This document shows, piece after piece, positions 27,044 through 35,585 of a stretch of DNA of 64,000 nucleotides. The translations under genes were made by a program, and so were the position numbers. A model generated the notes under the pieces. It had not been told where the DNA came from. It searched no databases and worked only from the letters and a program-made list of their open reading frames with translations. Each line of letters starts with the position of its first letter. Position 1 is the stretch's first letter. Origin of the DNA: Marinilabiliales bacterium (GTDB lineage Bacteria; Bacteroidota; Bacteroidia; Bacteroidales; SZUA-534); assembly GCA_003512955.1 (NCBI GenBank), contig DOTG01000047.1, positions 62,001 to 126,000 on the forward strand, read 5' to 3'.

Positions 27044-28687
27044 ATGCTATATATGAAAAAGATATTTTCTAACAAATATGTTCTTTACAGTCTTTTCGCT
27101 TTTAGTGGTCTTTTTTTAGGGTGGCTGTTTTTTCATTCTCCCCACCAAATGGAAAATACACAAAAACAAACGACTGAAAGCGCAAAAACAACCATTTGGA
27201 CATGCTCCATGCACCCGCACATCAGAATGGATAAACCAGGCAAATGCCCAATATGCGGAATGGATTTAATACCGCTTAATCAAAGCAATGTACCTGTTGA
27301 TTCCGATGCAATACACCTTTCCAAAGAAGCTGCTGAGCTTGCCAATGTGCTAACCTCAGTAGTTACTAAGCAAAAACCGGTGAAAGAAGTAAGATTATAT
27401 GGAAAAGTGCAAACAGACGAACGTTTGTTGCAAAGTCAGGTTGCGCACATTCCGGGTCGAATTGAAAAACTACTGGTAAACTTTACCGGCGAAGGTGTTC
27501 GCAAAGGGCAAACACTTGCTATTATTTATTCACCGGAATTAGTTACGGCACAACAGGAATTGCTGGAAACCGTTAAAACAAAGGATTCTCAACCCGAAAT
27601 TTACGAAGCATCAAAAGAAAAATTGCGTCAATGGAAACTTACCGAAACGCAAATTGCAGAAATTGAAAGTTCTGGCACCGTGCAAAACAACATTGAAGTT
27701 GTTTCAAATACAACAGGAATTGTAACCGCCCGACGGATCAATAATGGAGAATATGTTTCCCAGGGTACCACTCTTTTTGATATTGCTGATCTTTCAAAAG
27801 TTTGGGTGTTATTCGATGCTTACGAAACCGACCTGCCTTTTCTTAACGAAGGCAATAAAATCTCCTTTACTGTTCAGGCTTTGCCCGGAACAAATTTTTC
27901 AGGCAACATTATATTTATCGATCCGGTAATTGACCCCGTTACCCGGGTGTCGAAGGTTAGGATTGAAATCAATAACCCTAACGGTAAACTAAAACCCGAA
28001 ATGTTCGCAACGGGCATAGTAAATGCCAATCTTAATGAATATAAAAACAATTTCATTATTCCCCGGTCGGCAGTTTTATGGACTGGCAAGCGATCAATCG
28101 TTTATGTAAAACAATTTGGTACAGATGAACCCATTTTCAAAATCCGTGAAGTAGAACTTGGCCCCATGCTGGGCAATAGTTATGTAATAATAAGCGGGCT
28201 TAACGAAGGCGAAGAAATTGTTACACAAGGGACCTTTAGCGTTGATGCCGCTGCACAGCTGGAAGGAAAACCCAGCATGATGAATCAGGGTGGCGGAAAA
28301 ATTTCCACAGGACATAATCATGGCGATGCTCAAAATACAGAAGGAAAAGATGGTAATACCGACCATTCAGCACATCAACAGCAAACAGTTTCAGAACATT
28401 CAAACCATAGCAGTAAAGAAATGGCTCAACATGAAATGTTTAGCGTATCAGGCAATTGCGAAATGTGCAAAGAACGCATTGAGGAAGCAGCAATATCTGT
28501 AAAAGGTGTAGTCAGTGCTGTATGGGATTTAAATACAAAAAAAATTCATATTGAGTTTAACAGTTCTGAAACCAATACTGATGATATTCAAAAGGCCATT
28601 TCAAAGGTTGGACACGATACGGAAAAATTTAAAGCTGACGATAAAATTTATCAGGAACTACCTGAATGTTGCAGGTATCGAAAATAA
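27044..28687 (+). CDS. CusB-type RND adaptor with N-terminal metal-binding motif and C-terminal HMA domain
   Basis: 547 residues from ATG 27044 (a second ATG at 27053 starts MKKIF and may be the true start). TM anchor ~13-30; heavy-metal binding domain TC54SMHPH through C68PIC71GM; barrel-sandwich and helical hairpin ~115-240; beta-barrel ~240-400; Met/His-rich linker ~415-470 (STGHNHGD, DHSAHQQQ); HMA domain from 475 with GNC482EMC485 and a final LPEC542C543RYR. The adaptor thus carries its own chaperone-like domain, matching the protein at 21219. Third gene after pump and channel. Confidence 0.9.
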   Translation: MLYMKKIFSNKYVLYSLFAFSGLFLGWLFFHSPHQMENTQKQTTESAKTTIWTCSMHPHIRMDKPGKCPICGMDLIPLNQSNVPVDSDAIHLSKEAAELANVLTSVVTKQKPVKEVRLYGKVQTDERLLQSQVAHIPGRIEKLLVNFTGEGVRKGQTLAIIYSPELVTAQQELLETVKTKDSQPEIYEASKEKLRQWKLTETQIAEIESSGTVQNNIEVVSNTTGIVTARRINNGEYVSQGTTLFDIADLSKVWVLFDAYETDLPFLNEGNKISFTVQALPGTNFSGNIIFIDPVIDPVTRVSKVRIEINNPNGKLKPEMFATGIVNANLNEYKNNFIIPRSAVLWTGKRSIVYVKQFGTDEPIFKIREVELGPMLGNSYVIISGLNEGEEIVTQGTFSVDAAAQLEGKPSMMNQGGGKISTGHNHGDAQNTEGKDGNTDHSAHQQQTVSEHSNHSSKEMAQHEMFSVSGNCEMCKERIEEAAISVKGVVSAVWDLNTKKIHIEFNSSETNTDDIQKAISKVGHDTEKFKADDKIYQELPECCRYRK

Positions 28688-28693
28688 ACGATT

Positions 28694-28700
28694 AAAGGAG
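28694..28700 (+). promoter_or_regulatory. Strong Shine-Dalgarno AAAGGAG deciding the regulator's start
   Basis: AAAGGAG ends 9 nt before the ATG at 28710. Such strong sites are uncommon in this window and favour this ATG over the open frame that extends upstream inside the adaptor gene. Confidence 0.6.
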
Positions 28701-28709
28701 AAAAACACA

Positions 28710-29270
28710 ATGCAATACTTCATAAAAAACATGGTCTGTAACCGGTGTATTATGGTGGTCAAAAATGTGTTTGAGAATCTGGGTTATCCTCCGGTCCATA
28801 TTGCTCTCGGCGAAGTTGTAACTTCAAATCCAATGGATACGGAAAATATGGAGAAACTGAAAAAACAGCTTCTGGATTATGGGTTCGAACTCATTGACGA
28901 CACCAAAAGCCGCATCATCGAAAGAATCAAGAATACAATAGTTTCACTGATACATCATAATACCGTGGATTTGAAAGTGAATTATTCCCAATACATCGAA
29001 TCTCAACTCAACAAAGATTACTCTTACTTAAGCAGCCTATTTTCTGAAGTAGAAGGCACTACCATTGAGAAATACATCATCCATCAGAAAATAGAAAAGG
29101 TAAAAGAATTGCTGGTTTACGATGAGTTGACCCTGAGCGAGATTGCTTATAAAATGGGGTATGGCAGCGTTGCCTATTTATCGAGCCAGTTTAAAAAAGT
29201 AACTGGTTTAACCCCCAGTCATTTCAAGCAGGTGAAGGAAAATAAACGGAAACCTTTGGATGAGGTATAA
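28710..29270 (+). CDS. AraC-family regulator with N-terminal CxxC HMA-like domain
   Basis: 186 residues. N-terminal ~70 residues resemble an HMA fold: KNMVC10NRC13IMVVKNVFENLGY, then strands HIALGEVV and FELI. Residues ~85-180 are an AraC helix-turn-helix pair (LSEIAYKMGYGSVAYLSSQF followed by KVTGLTPSHFK). No other ligand domain. Set between the efflux genes and copA, so it is probably the copper-responsive regulator of the island: metal binding at CxxC would act on DNA binding. This is inference from fusion and context; no CueR or CusRS pair is present in the window. Confidence 0.85.
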   Translation: MQYFIKNMVCNRCIMVVKNVFENLGYPPVHIALGEVVTSNPMDTENMEKLKKQLLDYGFELIDDTKSRIIERIKNTIVSLIHHNTVDLKVNYSQYIESQLNKDYSYLSSLFSEVEGTTIEKYIIHQKIEKVKELLVYDELTLSEIAYKMGYGSVAYLSSQFKKVTGLTPSHFKQVKENKRKPLDEV

Positions 29271-29353
29271 CCTAAAAATATTATAAACATTAACGAAAAT
29301 ATCATAAGCTTCATCTTGCTGCCAAACCCTAACTTTGGTGAAAAATTAAAGGT

Positions 29354-31582
29354 ATGGAAACAACCGTAAAAAGAACCTTCCCGGTAACTGGGCTCAGTTG
29401 TGCATCCTGCGCCATTAGCGTAGAAAGTATGCTTAAAACTCAAAGAGGGGTGCGAAATGCTTCGGTCAATTATGCAAATTCTTCGGTCTGGGTCGAATTC
29501 GATCCGGGAACTGTAAATACAATGGACTTCAAATCAGCCATCCAATCTATCGGCTATGATTTGCTTATCGAAGAGGAGGGACAAAACCAGCAGGAAGAGA
29601 TACAGCATGCGCATTATAAAAAACTAAAAAACAATACATTTTGGGCATCTATTTTGGCTTTGCCGGTGGTTGTTATAGCTATGCTTTTTATGGATATTCC
29701 AAATGCAAACTGGATCATGTTGGTGCTGACAACGCCTGTAATTGCTTGGTTTGGCCGGGGGTTCTTTGTGAATGCTTTTAACCAGGCTAAACACGGCAAA
29801 GCAAATATGGATACCCTTGTTGCCCTAAGCACAGGCATTGCCTATTTATTCAGTGCGTTCAGTACATTCTTTCCGCATTTCTGGCACGAACGGGGACAGC
29901 ATCCCCATGTCTATTTCGAAGCTTCGGCGGTAGTTATTGCCTTCATTTTACTCGGCAAGGTACTCGAAGAACGGGCAAAGTCCAGCACCTCGTCTGCAAT
30001 TAAAAAACTGATAGGGCTACAACCGAATACGGTAATTATTATCCACGACAATGGCCATGAGGAAGAAATTTCAATTTCGCAGGTGTCACCCGGGAATAAA
30101 TTATTAGTGAAGCCTGGCGAAAAAATCCCTGTAGATGGTGAAATAACCTCCGGTTCCTCTTTTATTGATGAAAGTACCATTACCGGAGAATCCCTCCCTG
30201 TGGAAAAAGTACCTGGAAACCTGGTTTTTGCCGGAACTATGAATCAGAAAGGAAGCTTTGTATTTACCGCACAAAAAGTGGGCGGCGATACTGTTTTAGC
30301 TCAAATCATCAAGATGGTTCAGCAAGCACAGGGAAGTAAGCCCCCGGTACAAAAACTGGTAGATACCATTGCCGGGATATTTGTTCCCGTGGTAATGGCA
30401 ATTGCCCTTCTGAGCTTTGTAACATGGATGATTTTTGGTGGAGAAAATGCCTTGACACAGGCATTGCTCGCCATGGTTTCAGTATTGGTTATTGCCTGTC
30501 CTTGCGCCTTAGGATTGGCAACCCCAACTGCCATTATGGTAGGAATGGGCAAAGGGGCCGAATCCGGGATACTTATTAAAGATGCCGGGAGCCTGGAATT
30601 GGCACATAAAGTGAACGCTATTGTTCTCGATAAAACAGGAACAATAACCGAAGGCAAACCTGTGGTTACGGATATGATCTGGAATGTTCCGGAATCGGAA
30701 ATGAGTGGGTTAAAGCAATTGCTTTTTTCCATAGAATCGCAATCGGAACATCCCCTGGCGGAGGCAGTAAAAGCATCTCTTAAAAACCACACCGAAAAAC
30801 GGGTTGCTTTGGAGAAATTTGAAAGTGTCACCGGGAAAGGGGCAGTTGCAAGAACCCATGAAGATGTGTTCCTTGTTGGAAATAAAAGACTTTTGGACGA
30901 TTATAAAGTAACGATTTCAGAAGAAAATCTTACCCAAATGGAAACATGGCAGGAGGAGGCAAAAACCGTGGTCTGCTTTGCCCGCAACAACGAACTGATA
31001 GCTATACTAGCTATTGCCGATAAGGTTAAAGATACTTCGGCAAAGGCCATCAATCAACTGCAAACCATGGGCATTGAGGTGTATATGCTTACGGGTGACC
31101 ATACCCAAACGGCAAAAGCCGTAGCACAAAAAGTGGGACTTAAATCCTTTAAAGCGGAGGTAATGCCATCGGGTAAAGCTGATTTTGTAAAGGCATTACA
31201 ACAGAATGGAAAAGTGGTTGCTATGGTTGGCGATGGGATAAACGATTCACATGCTTTGGCTCAATCGGACGTAAGTATTGCTATGGGCAAAGGTTCAGAT
31301 ATTGCCATGGATGTAGCCAAAATGACTATCATTTCGTCCGACCTCCAGCTTATTCCAAGAGCAATCCGGATATCGAAGCTTACTGTAAAAACGATCCATC
31401 AAAACCTATTCTGGGCATTTATTTACAATGTCATAGGCATCCCTATTGCTGCGGGAATTTTATTTCCTTTATGGGGTTTTATGTTAAATCCCATGATTGC
31501 AGGAGCAGCCATGGCTTTGAGCTCTGTTTCTGTGGTAAGCAACAGTTTGCGTTTAAAAACAAAAAATATTCATATTCAGTGA
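29354..31582 (+). CDS. copA: Copper-exporting P1B-type ATPase
   Basis: 742 residues; pumps Cu(I) (or Ag(I)) out of the cytoplasm with ATP. N-terminal HMA domain with GLSC16ASC19; TM segments; actuator TGES; TM6 metal-site C382PC384; phosphorylated D426 in DKTGTITEG; HP of the nucleotide domain in SEHPLAEA; GDGINDSHALAQ hinge. CPC and the HMA type point to Cu+/Ag+ (P1B-1). The 5' gap from the AraC gene is 83 bp, so it may be in the same transcript or have its own promoter. Confidence 0.95.
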   Translation: METTVKRTFPVTGLSCASCAISVESMLKTQRGVRNASVNYANSSVWVEFDPGTVNTMDFKSAIQSIGYDLLIEEEGQNQQEEIQHAHYKKLKNNTFWASILALPVVVIAMLFMDIPNANWIMLVLTTPVIAWFGRGFFVNAFNQAKHGKANMDTLVALSTGIAYLFSAFSTFFPHFWHERGQHPHVYFEASAVVIAFILLGKVLEERAKSSTSSAIKKLIGLQPNTVIIIHDNGHEEEISISQVSPGNKLLVKPGEKIPVDGEITSGSSFIDESTITGESLPVEKVPGNLVFAGTMNQKGSFVFTAQKVGGDTVLAQIIKMVQQAQGSKPPVQKLVDTIAGIFVPVVMAIALLSFVTWMIFGGENALTQALLAMVSVLVIACPCALGLATPTAIMVGMGKGAESGILIKDAGSLELAHKVNAIVLDKTGTITEGKPVVTDMIWNVPESEMSGLKQLLFSIESQSEHPLAEAVKASLKNHTEKRVALEKFESVTGKGAVARTHEDVFLVGNKRLLDDYKVTISEENLTQMETWQEEAKTVVCFARNNELIAILAIADKVKDTSAKAINQLQTMGIEVYMLTGDHTQTAKAVAQKVGLKSFKAEVMPSGKADFVKALQQNGKVVAMVGDGINDSHALAQSDVSIAMGKGSDIAMDVAKMTIISSDLQLIPRAIRISKLTVKTIHQNLFWAFIYNVIGIPIAAGILFPLWGFMLNPMIAGAAMALSSVSVVSNSLRLKTKNIHIQ

Positions 31583-31598
31583 TATAAAAATAAAGGCG

Positions 31599-31814
31599 AT
31601 GAAAACATTAACTTTTAAAACGAACATTAACTGCAATGGTTGTATTGCAAAGGTAACCCCAACTTTAAACAATACAGAAGGCATTGGAAAATGGGAAGTA
31701 AACATTGCCGACCCGAAGAAGATATTGACGGTAGAAACATCAAACCTGGATGAGGAAGCGATAATAACAATTTTAAAAGATGTGGGCTATCATGCTGAAA
31801 AGATAAACCCGTAA
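31599..31814 (+). CDS. CopZ-like copper chaperone / HMA protein
   Basis: 71 residues, single HMA domain with NC12NGC15IAK and no signal peptide, so cytoplasmic. Starts 16 bp after copA and is probably co-transcribed, delivering Cu(I) to the ATPase. The Met of the usual MxCxxC is replaced by Asn-Ile-Asn before the first Cys. Last gene of the island; it converges with trpA across a 141-bp spacer without a clear terminator. Confidence 0.82.
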   Translation: MKTLTFKTNINCNGCIAKVTPTLNNTEGIGKWEVNIADPKKILTVETSNLDEEAIITILKDVGYHAEKINP

Positions 31815-31955
31815 TTCATAGTTCCGGGAAAGTATCTTATAATCTGAATTATAGTACACATTTTACAGGCAATGGCACATATAGTCTTTTTTAAAACCAT
31901 TAAAATAGTGTGTTATATGGCTAAGTCTATTCAATATTCCTGACCATGATCCCAA

Positions 31956-32726
31956 TTATCTTACACTTGCAACAAATTTTGCAATAGCTTCCTGAATGGT
32001 GCCATTCGATTGCAACGCTTTAATAAATGCACTGCCGACAATGGCTCCCTGCGAAAATTGACATGCCTGAGTAAATGTTTCGTGATTGGAGATTCCAAAA
32101 CCTGTAAGTACCGGATTTTTCAACCGCATTGATTGAACCCTCTGAAAATAGGCTATATTCTTAGGATGGAACCCCGATTTGGTGCCTGTAGTTGAAGCCG
32201 ACGAAACCATGTAAATAAACCCTTTGCTCAGGTTGTCAACCTTTCGGATGCGTTCTTCATTGGTTCCCGGTGTTACCAGAAAAACTGGTACAATTCCATA
32301 GGAATCGAACATTGAAGCGTATCTCTCTTCATAAACTTCCAATGGCAGATCGGGCAAAATAACCCCGTCAATTCCAAGCGCTGCTGCTTTTTGACAAAAT
32401 GTTTCAACGCCAAATTGCATCACGGTATTAAAATACCCCATCAGAAGAAGAGGTATTTTAACTTCCGGGCGGATGTTTTCCAGTTCTTTAAAAAGTTTGG
32501 ACAGACTCATCCCATTTTTAAGGGCTATTTGACTGCTGTGTTGAATTACAGGCCCATCGGCCAATGGGTCGGAAAATGGAATGCCAATTTCAATCATGTC
32601 CACGCCCTGTTTTTCCAGTTCCCGGATAATGGTGACTGATGTTTCAGGTTTTGGAAATCCGGCTGTAAAATAGACAGAAAGGATGTTGTTTTTTTTATTT
32701 TGAAAAAGTGTCTGTAAGCGGTTCAT
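31956..32726 (-). CDS. trpA: Tryptophan synthase alpha chain
   Basis: 256 residues; cleaves indole-3-glycerol phosphate to indole, passed to TrpB. TIM barrel with the catalytic Glu in DMIEIGIPFSDPLADGP (with the following Asp), and SSASTTGTKSG for phosphate binding. Last gene of trpEGDCFBA. Separated from trpB by a spacer filled by a heptamer repeat array. Confidence 0.95.
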   Translation of the reverse strand: MNRLQTLFQNKKNNILSVYFTAGFPKPETSVTIIRELEKQGVDMIEIGIPFSDPLADGPVIQHSSQIALKNGMSLSKLFKELENIRPEVKIPLLLMGYFNTVMQFGVETFCQKAAALGIDGVILPDLPLEVYEERYASMFDSYGIVPVFLVTPGTNEERIRKVDNLSKGFIYMVSSASTTGTKSGFHPKNIAYFQRVQSMRLKNPVLTGFGISNHETFTQACQFSQGAIVGSAFIKALQSNGTIQEAIAKFVASVR

Positions 32727-32741
32727 ATAAATTAGTTTAAA

Positions 32742-32797
32742 GTTCGTAGCTCGTAGCTCATAGCTGACAGTTCATAGCTCATAATTCATATTTCATT
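32742..32797. repeat. 7-bp tandem repeat array between trpB and trpA (8 units)
   Basis: Eight consecutive heptamers of the form GYTCRTA (for example GTTCGTA, GCTCATA) with exact 7-nt period, filling almost the whole 73-bp spacer. Confidence 0.7.
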
Positions 32798-32799
32798 GT

Positions 32800-34116
32800 T
32801 CAGGGAATGTACAAACCAGTTACTTTCCGGAAGTCAACCAACGTTCCATCGGTAGGGAAAGTATAACCTTTTGTGTAAACATCTTCGTTATTCAGTGATA
32901 ATTTAGTTTGCGTATTCTCCTGCTCTTTGTTTTTTATGTTCTTCATATGGTTGCGGTAAGCTTCCATGTCTTTATCGCCGCGGCCTGAGATATTGATAAC
33001 TACCGTTTCATCTTTCTTAAAACTTAATTTACTTAATGCAGCTAAGGCGTGGGCCGATTCAAGGGCAGGTATAATCCCTTCCATCCGGGTAAGTTCAAAG
33101 GCGGCAGCCAAGGCTTCATCGTCAGTGGCGCGGATAAATAAGGCCCTTTGGCTTTTAAACAGATGCGAATGCAATGGCCCGATTCCCGGATAATCCAATC
33201 CGGCTGAAATGGAATAAGGTTCTACAATCTGCCCGTCGTCGGTTTGCATCAAAAGGGTTAAACTTCCGTGGATAATCCCCGGACGACCGGCAGCCATGGT
33301 GGCAGCGGTTTCTCCGGTTTCCAGCCCTTTTCCGTCAGCTTCTACTGCAATCAGTTTTACATTGGGTTCGTTTAAAAAATGATAAAAAGCTCCGGCTGCA
33401 TTGCTGCCACCACCTACACAGGCAATTACCGAATCAGGTAGGGGTGAACCTGTCTGTTCCAGCAATTGTTGTTTTATTTCGGCACTAATAATTGATTGAA
33501 AACGTGCTACCATGTCAGGGTAAGGATGCGGCCCAACTACAGAACCAATAATGTAATGGGTTTCGTCGGGATGGTTAATCCAATCGCGGATGGCCTCGTT
33601 GGTTGCATCCTTCAATGTTTTATTTCCCGATTGAACGGGCACCACGGTAGCTCCCAGCATCTGCATCTTTTCAACATTGGGCATTTGCCGCGCCACATCG
33701 GTAGCACCCATAAAAACAATACATTCCAATCCTTCGCGGGCACAAACAGTAGCGGTAGCCACGCCATGTTGCCCGGCTCCGGTTTCGGCAATGATGCGTT
33801 TTTTGCCCAAATGCCTGGCCATCAGAATTTGGCCAATGGTATTGTTGATTTTGTGCGAGCCGGTGTGGTTCAAGTCTTCCCGTTTCAGGTAGAGGCGGAT
33901 GCCATACTTATCGCTTAATCTTTTTGAATAATAAAGCGGGGAGGGTCTTCCTACATAATGTTTAAGCAGGGAAACAAATTCTGTTTGAAACGATTCGCTT
34001 TCGATGATTTTCAGATAGTTTTGTTCAAGATGCTTTACATTGGGATATAACATTTCAGGGATAAAGGCACCTCCAAACTCGCCATAATACCCTTTTTCGT
34101 TCACTTGATAGCTCAT
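32800..34116 (-). CDS. trpB: Tryptophan synthase beta chain with C-terminal extension
   Basis: 438 residues; PLP enzyme joining indole and serine. Seen: YGEFGGAFIPEML near the start, K89 in HTGSHKINN as the PLP lysine, GGGSNAAG for the phosphate of PLP, and GRGDKDM near residue 385. TrpB proteins normally end about ten residues later (~395); here ~40 more follow (KNKEQENTQTKLSLNNEDVY and a last part with GTLVDFRKVTGLYIP). The tail has no known domain. Confidence 0.95.
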   Translation of the reverse strand: MSYQVNEKGYYGEFGGAFIPEMLYPNVKHLEQNYLKIIESESFQTEFVSLLKHYVGRPSPLYYSKRLSDKYGIRLYLKREDLNHTGSHKINNTIGQILMARHLGKKRIIAETGAGQHGVATATVCAREGLECIVFMGATDVARQMPNVEKMQMLGATVVPVQSGNKTLKDATNEAIRDWINHPDETHYIIGSVVGPHPYPDMVARFQSIISAEIKQQLLEQTGSPLPDSVIACVGGGSNAAGAFYHFLNEPNVKLIAVEADGKGLETGETAATMAAGRPGIIHGSLTLLMQTDDGQIVEPYSISAGLDYPGIGPLHSHLFKSQRALFIRATDDEALAAAFELTRMEGIIPALESAHALAALSKLSFKKDETVVINISGRGDKDMEAYRNHMKNIKNKEQENTQTKLSLNNEDVYTKGYTFPTDGTLVDFRKVTGLYIP

Positions 34117-34169
34117 ATATTTTTAATTAGTTGATTAGCAGATTATTTAATTTCCACATTTTCGCATTC

Positions 34170-34793
34170 TCATATTTTCAATTCATCCATAAAATTCTTA
34201 ATCAAAACCTCGTTTTTTAGTCCCGGGCTAAGCTCGAACCGGCTGTTAATGTCAATGCCAACCAGGTTTTTGAGCGATAATTTTTTCAACGTATCCACAT
34301 CTTCGACGCCAATTCCTCCGCTTAACAGGAACCTGCCTAACGAATCCAATTCAGACAGTTTATCCCAGTTGAATTTTTTTCCGGAACCTCCGTGTAGCGG
34401 GCTTTTGGTATCGAACAAAAAGAGATCGCAAACGTCCTGATACCTTCCAATTTTATTGGTTTGGGTATGTTCATCAATCGGAATGGCTTTAATAACTTCA
34501 AAACCCAATTTTTTTAAAGTGGAACAAGTTTCAAGCGTTTCTTTTCCATGTAATTGAATGGATTTAAGGTTGTATATTTCTGCTATTTGAATCATGGTAT
34601 CAAGTTCTTCATTTACAAAAACACCCACTTTTTTTGCTTTGGTTTCCGGAACCAGTTCCGGTTTAGTGTTCATGACCCGGACTGAAAAGGGATAAAAAAT
34701 AAACCCGATATAGTCGGGACCCAATTGATCGACAGCCCGAATATTGGCTGGTTCACACATTCCGCAGATTTTTATTTGTAAATTATTTTTCAT
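34170..34793 (-). CDS. trpF: Phosphoribosylanthranilate isomerase
   Basis: 207 residues; Amadori isomerisation of PRA to CdRP. Family motifs: KICGMCEP with catalytic Cys at the N-terminus, DYIGFIFYP, LFDTKS with the catalytic Asp, and LSGGIGVEDV. The start ATG overlaps the TGA of trpC (ATGA), so the two are translationally coupled. Confidence 0.94.
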   Translation of the reverse strand: MKNNLQIKICGMCEPANIRAVDQLGPDYIGFIFYPFSVRVMNTKPELVPETKAKKVGVFVNEELDTMIQIAEIYNLKSIQLHGKETLETCSTLKKLGFEVIKAIPIDEHTQTNKIGRYQDVCDLFLFDTKSPLHGGSGKKFNWDKLSELDSLGRFLLSGGIGVEDVDTLKKLSLKNLVGIDINSRFELSPGLKNEVLIKNFMDELKI

Positions 34794-35581
34794 GTAGTTC
34801 GATTCAATTCATCAATAAATTGTTTGCATGCCAATCCCGGATTTACGGTTTTCATAAACGATTCTCCAATCAAAAATCCACGAAACCCAAAATGTTTCAG
34901 ATAATTAATGTCTAACGCGGATGCAATTCCACTTTCCGATATTTTCACGCATCGGTCAGGAATAAATGGGCTCAGTTCGACCGAAGTTTCCAGCGAAATT
35001 TCAAAAGTATGCAGGTTCCGGTTGTTGACTCCCACCAAATCTACCTCTTCGGTAATGTATCGCAGTTCTTGTTGGTTGTGTATTTCGAGCAATACTTCCA
35101 AGCCCAATTCTTTGGCGGTTTTTCCTAAACGGAGCATCTGCGCGGGTTTCAAACAGGCCGCGATAAGTAAAATAGCATCCGCGCCCATCCGGTGCGCTTC
35201 CATAATTTGGTATTCATCCACAATAAATTCTTTACGAAGAATTGGAGTTCTTACTTTTTCAGATGCGGTGTTCAGGTCCTGAATGGTTCCTCCAAAAAAG
35301 TCAGCATCTGTTAAAATGCTTAACCCGGCGGCTCCGGCTTTTTCGTAGGATGGAACAATTACCGACGGATCGGCCTTTTCATTAATCCAACCTTTCGATG
35401 GCGATTTACGTTTGAATTCAGCAATCACTCCGCTTGAACCGGCTTTTGTCAGGCTTTCTTTTAAAGAATAAATTGGCCTTTCCCGCTTCTGGTTTAGCAA
35501 TCTGGGTAGAGGAAATCCCATTTTTCGTTGAGCTACTTCAACCTTTTTGTGTTCAATAATTTTTTCGAGAATGCTTTGCAT
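34790..35581 (-). CDS. trpC: Indole-3-glycerol phosphate synthase
   Basis: 263 residues from the ATG at 35581 (MQSILEKIIEHKK), the standard start; the frame is open a further 24 nt but that would overlap trpD. Seen: VIAEFKRKSPSKGWI with catalytic Glu and Lys, LRKEFIVDEYQI, LEVLLEIHN, VGVNNRNL and SESGIAS, as in all TrpC. It is 4 bp after trpD and overlaps trpF. Confidence 0.95.
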   Translation of the reverse strand: MQSILEKIIEHKKVEVAQRKMGFPLPRLLNQKRERPIYSLKESLTKAGSSGVIAEFKRKSPSKGWINEKADPSVIVPSYEKAGAAGLSILTDADFFGGTIQDLNTASEKVRTPILRKEFIVDEYQIMEAHRMGADAILLIAACLKPAQMLRLGKTAKELGLEVLLEIHNQQELRYITEEVDLVGVNNRNLHTFEISLETSVELSPFIPDRCVKISESGIASALDINYLKHFGFRGFLIGESFMKTVNPGLACKQFIDELNRTT

Positions 35582-35585
35582 CGGC

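Noticed and set aside
28551..28709. Longer N-terminus for the AraC regulator
   Set aside because: It would lie inside the adaptor coding region in another frame; the ATG at 28710 has a good Shine-Dalgarno and begins the HMA-like domain.
32742..32797. CRISPR-like array in the trpB-trpA spacer
   Set aside because: The units are 7 nt with no spacers between them; a degenerate tandem repeat, not a CRISPR.
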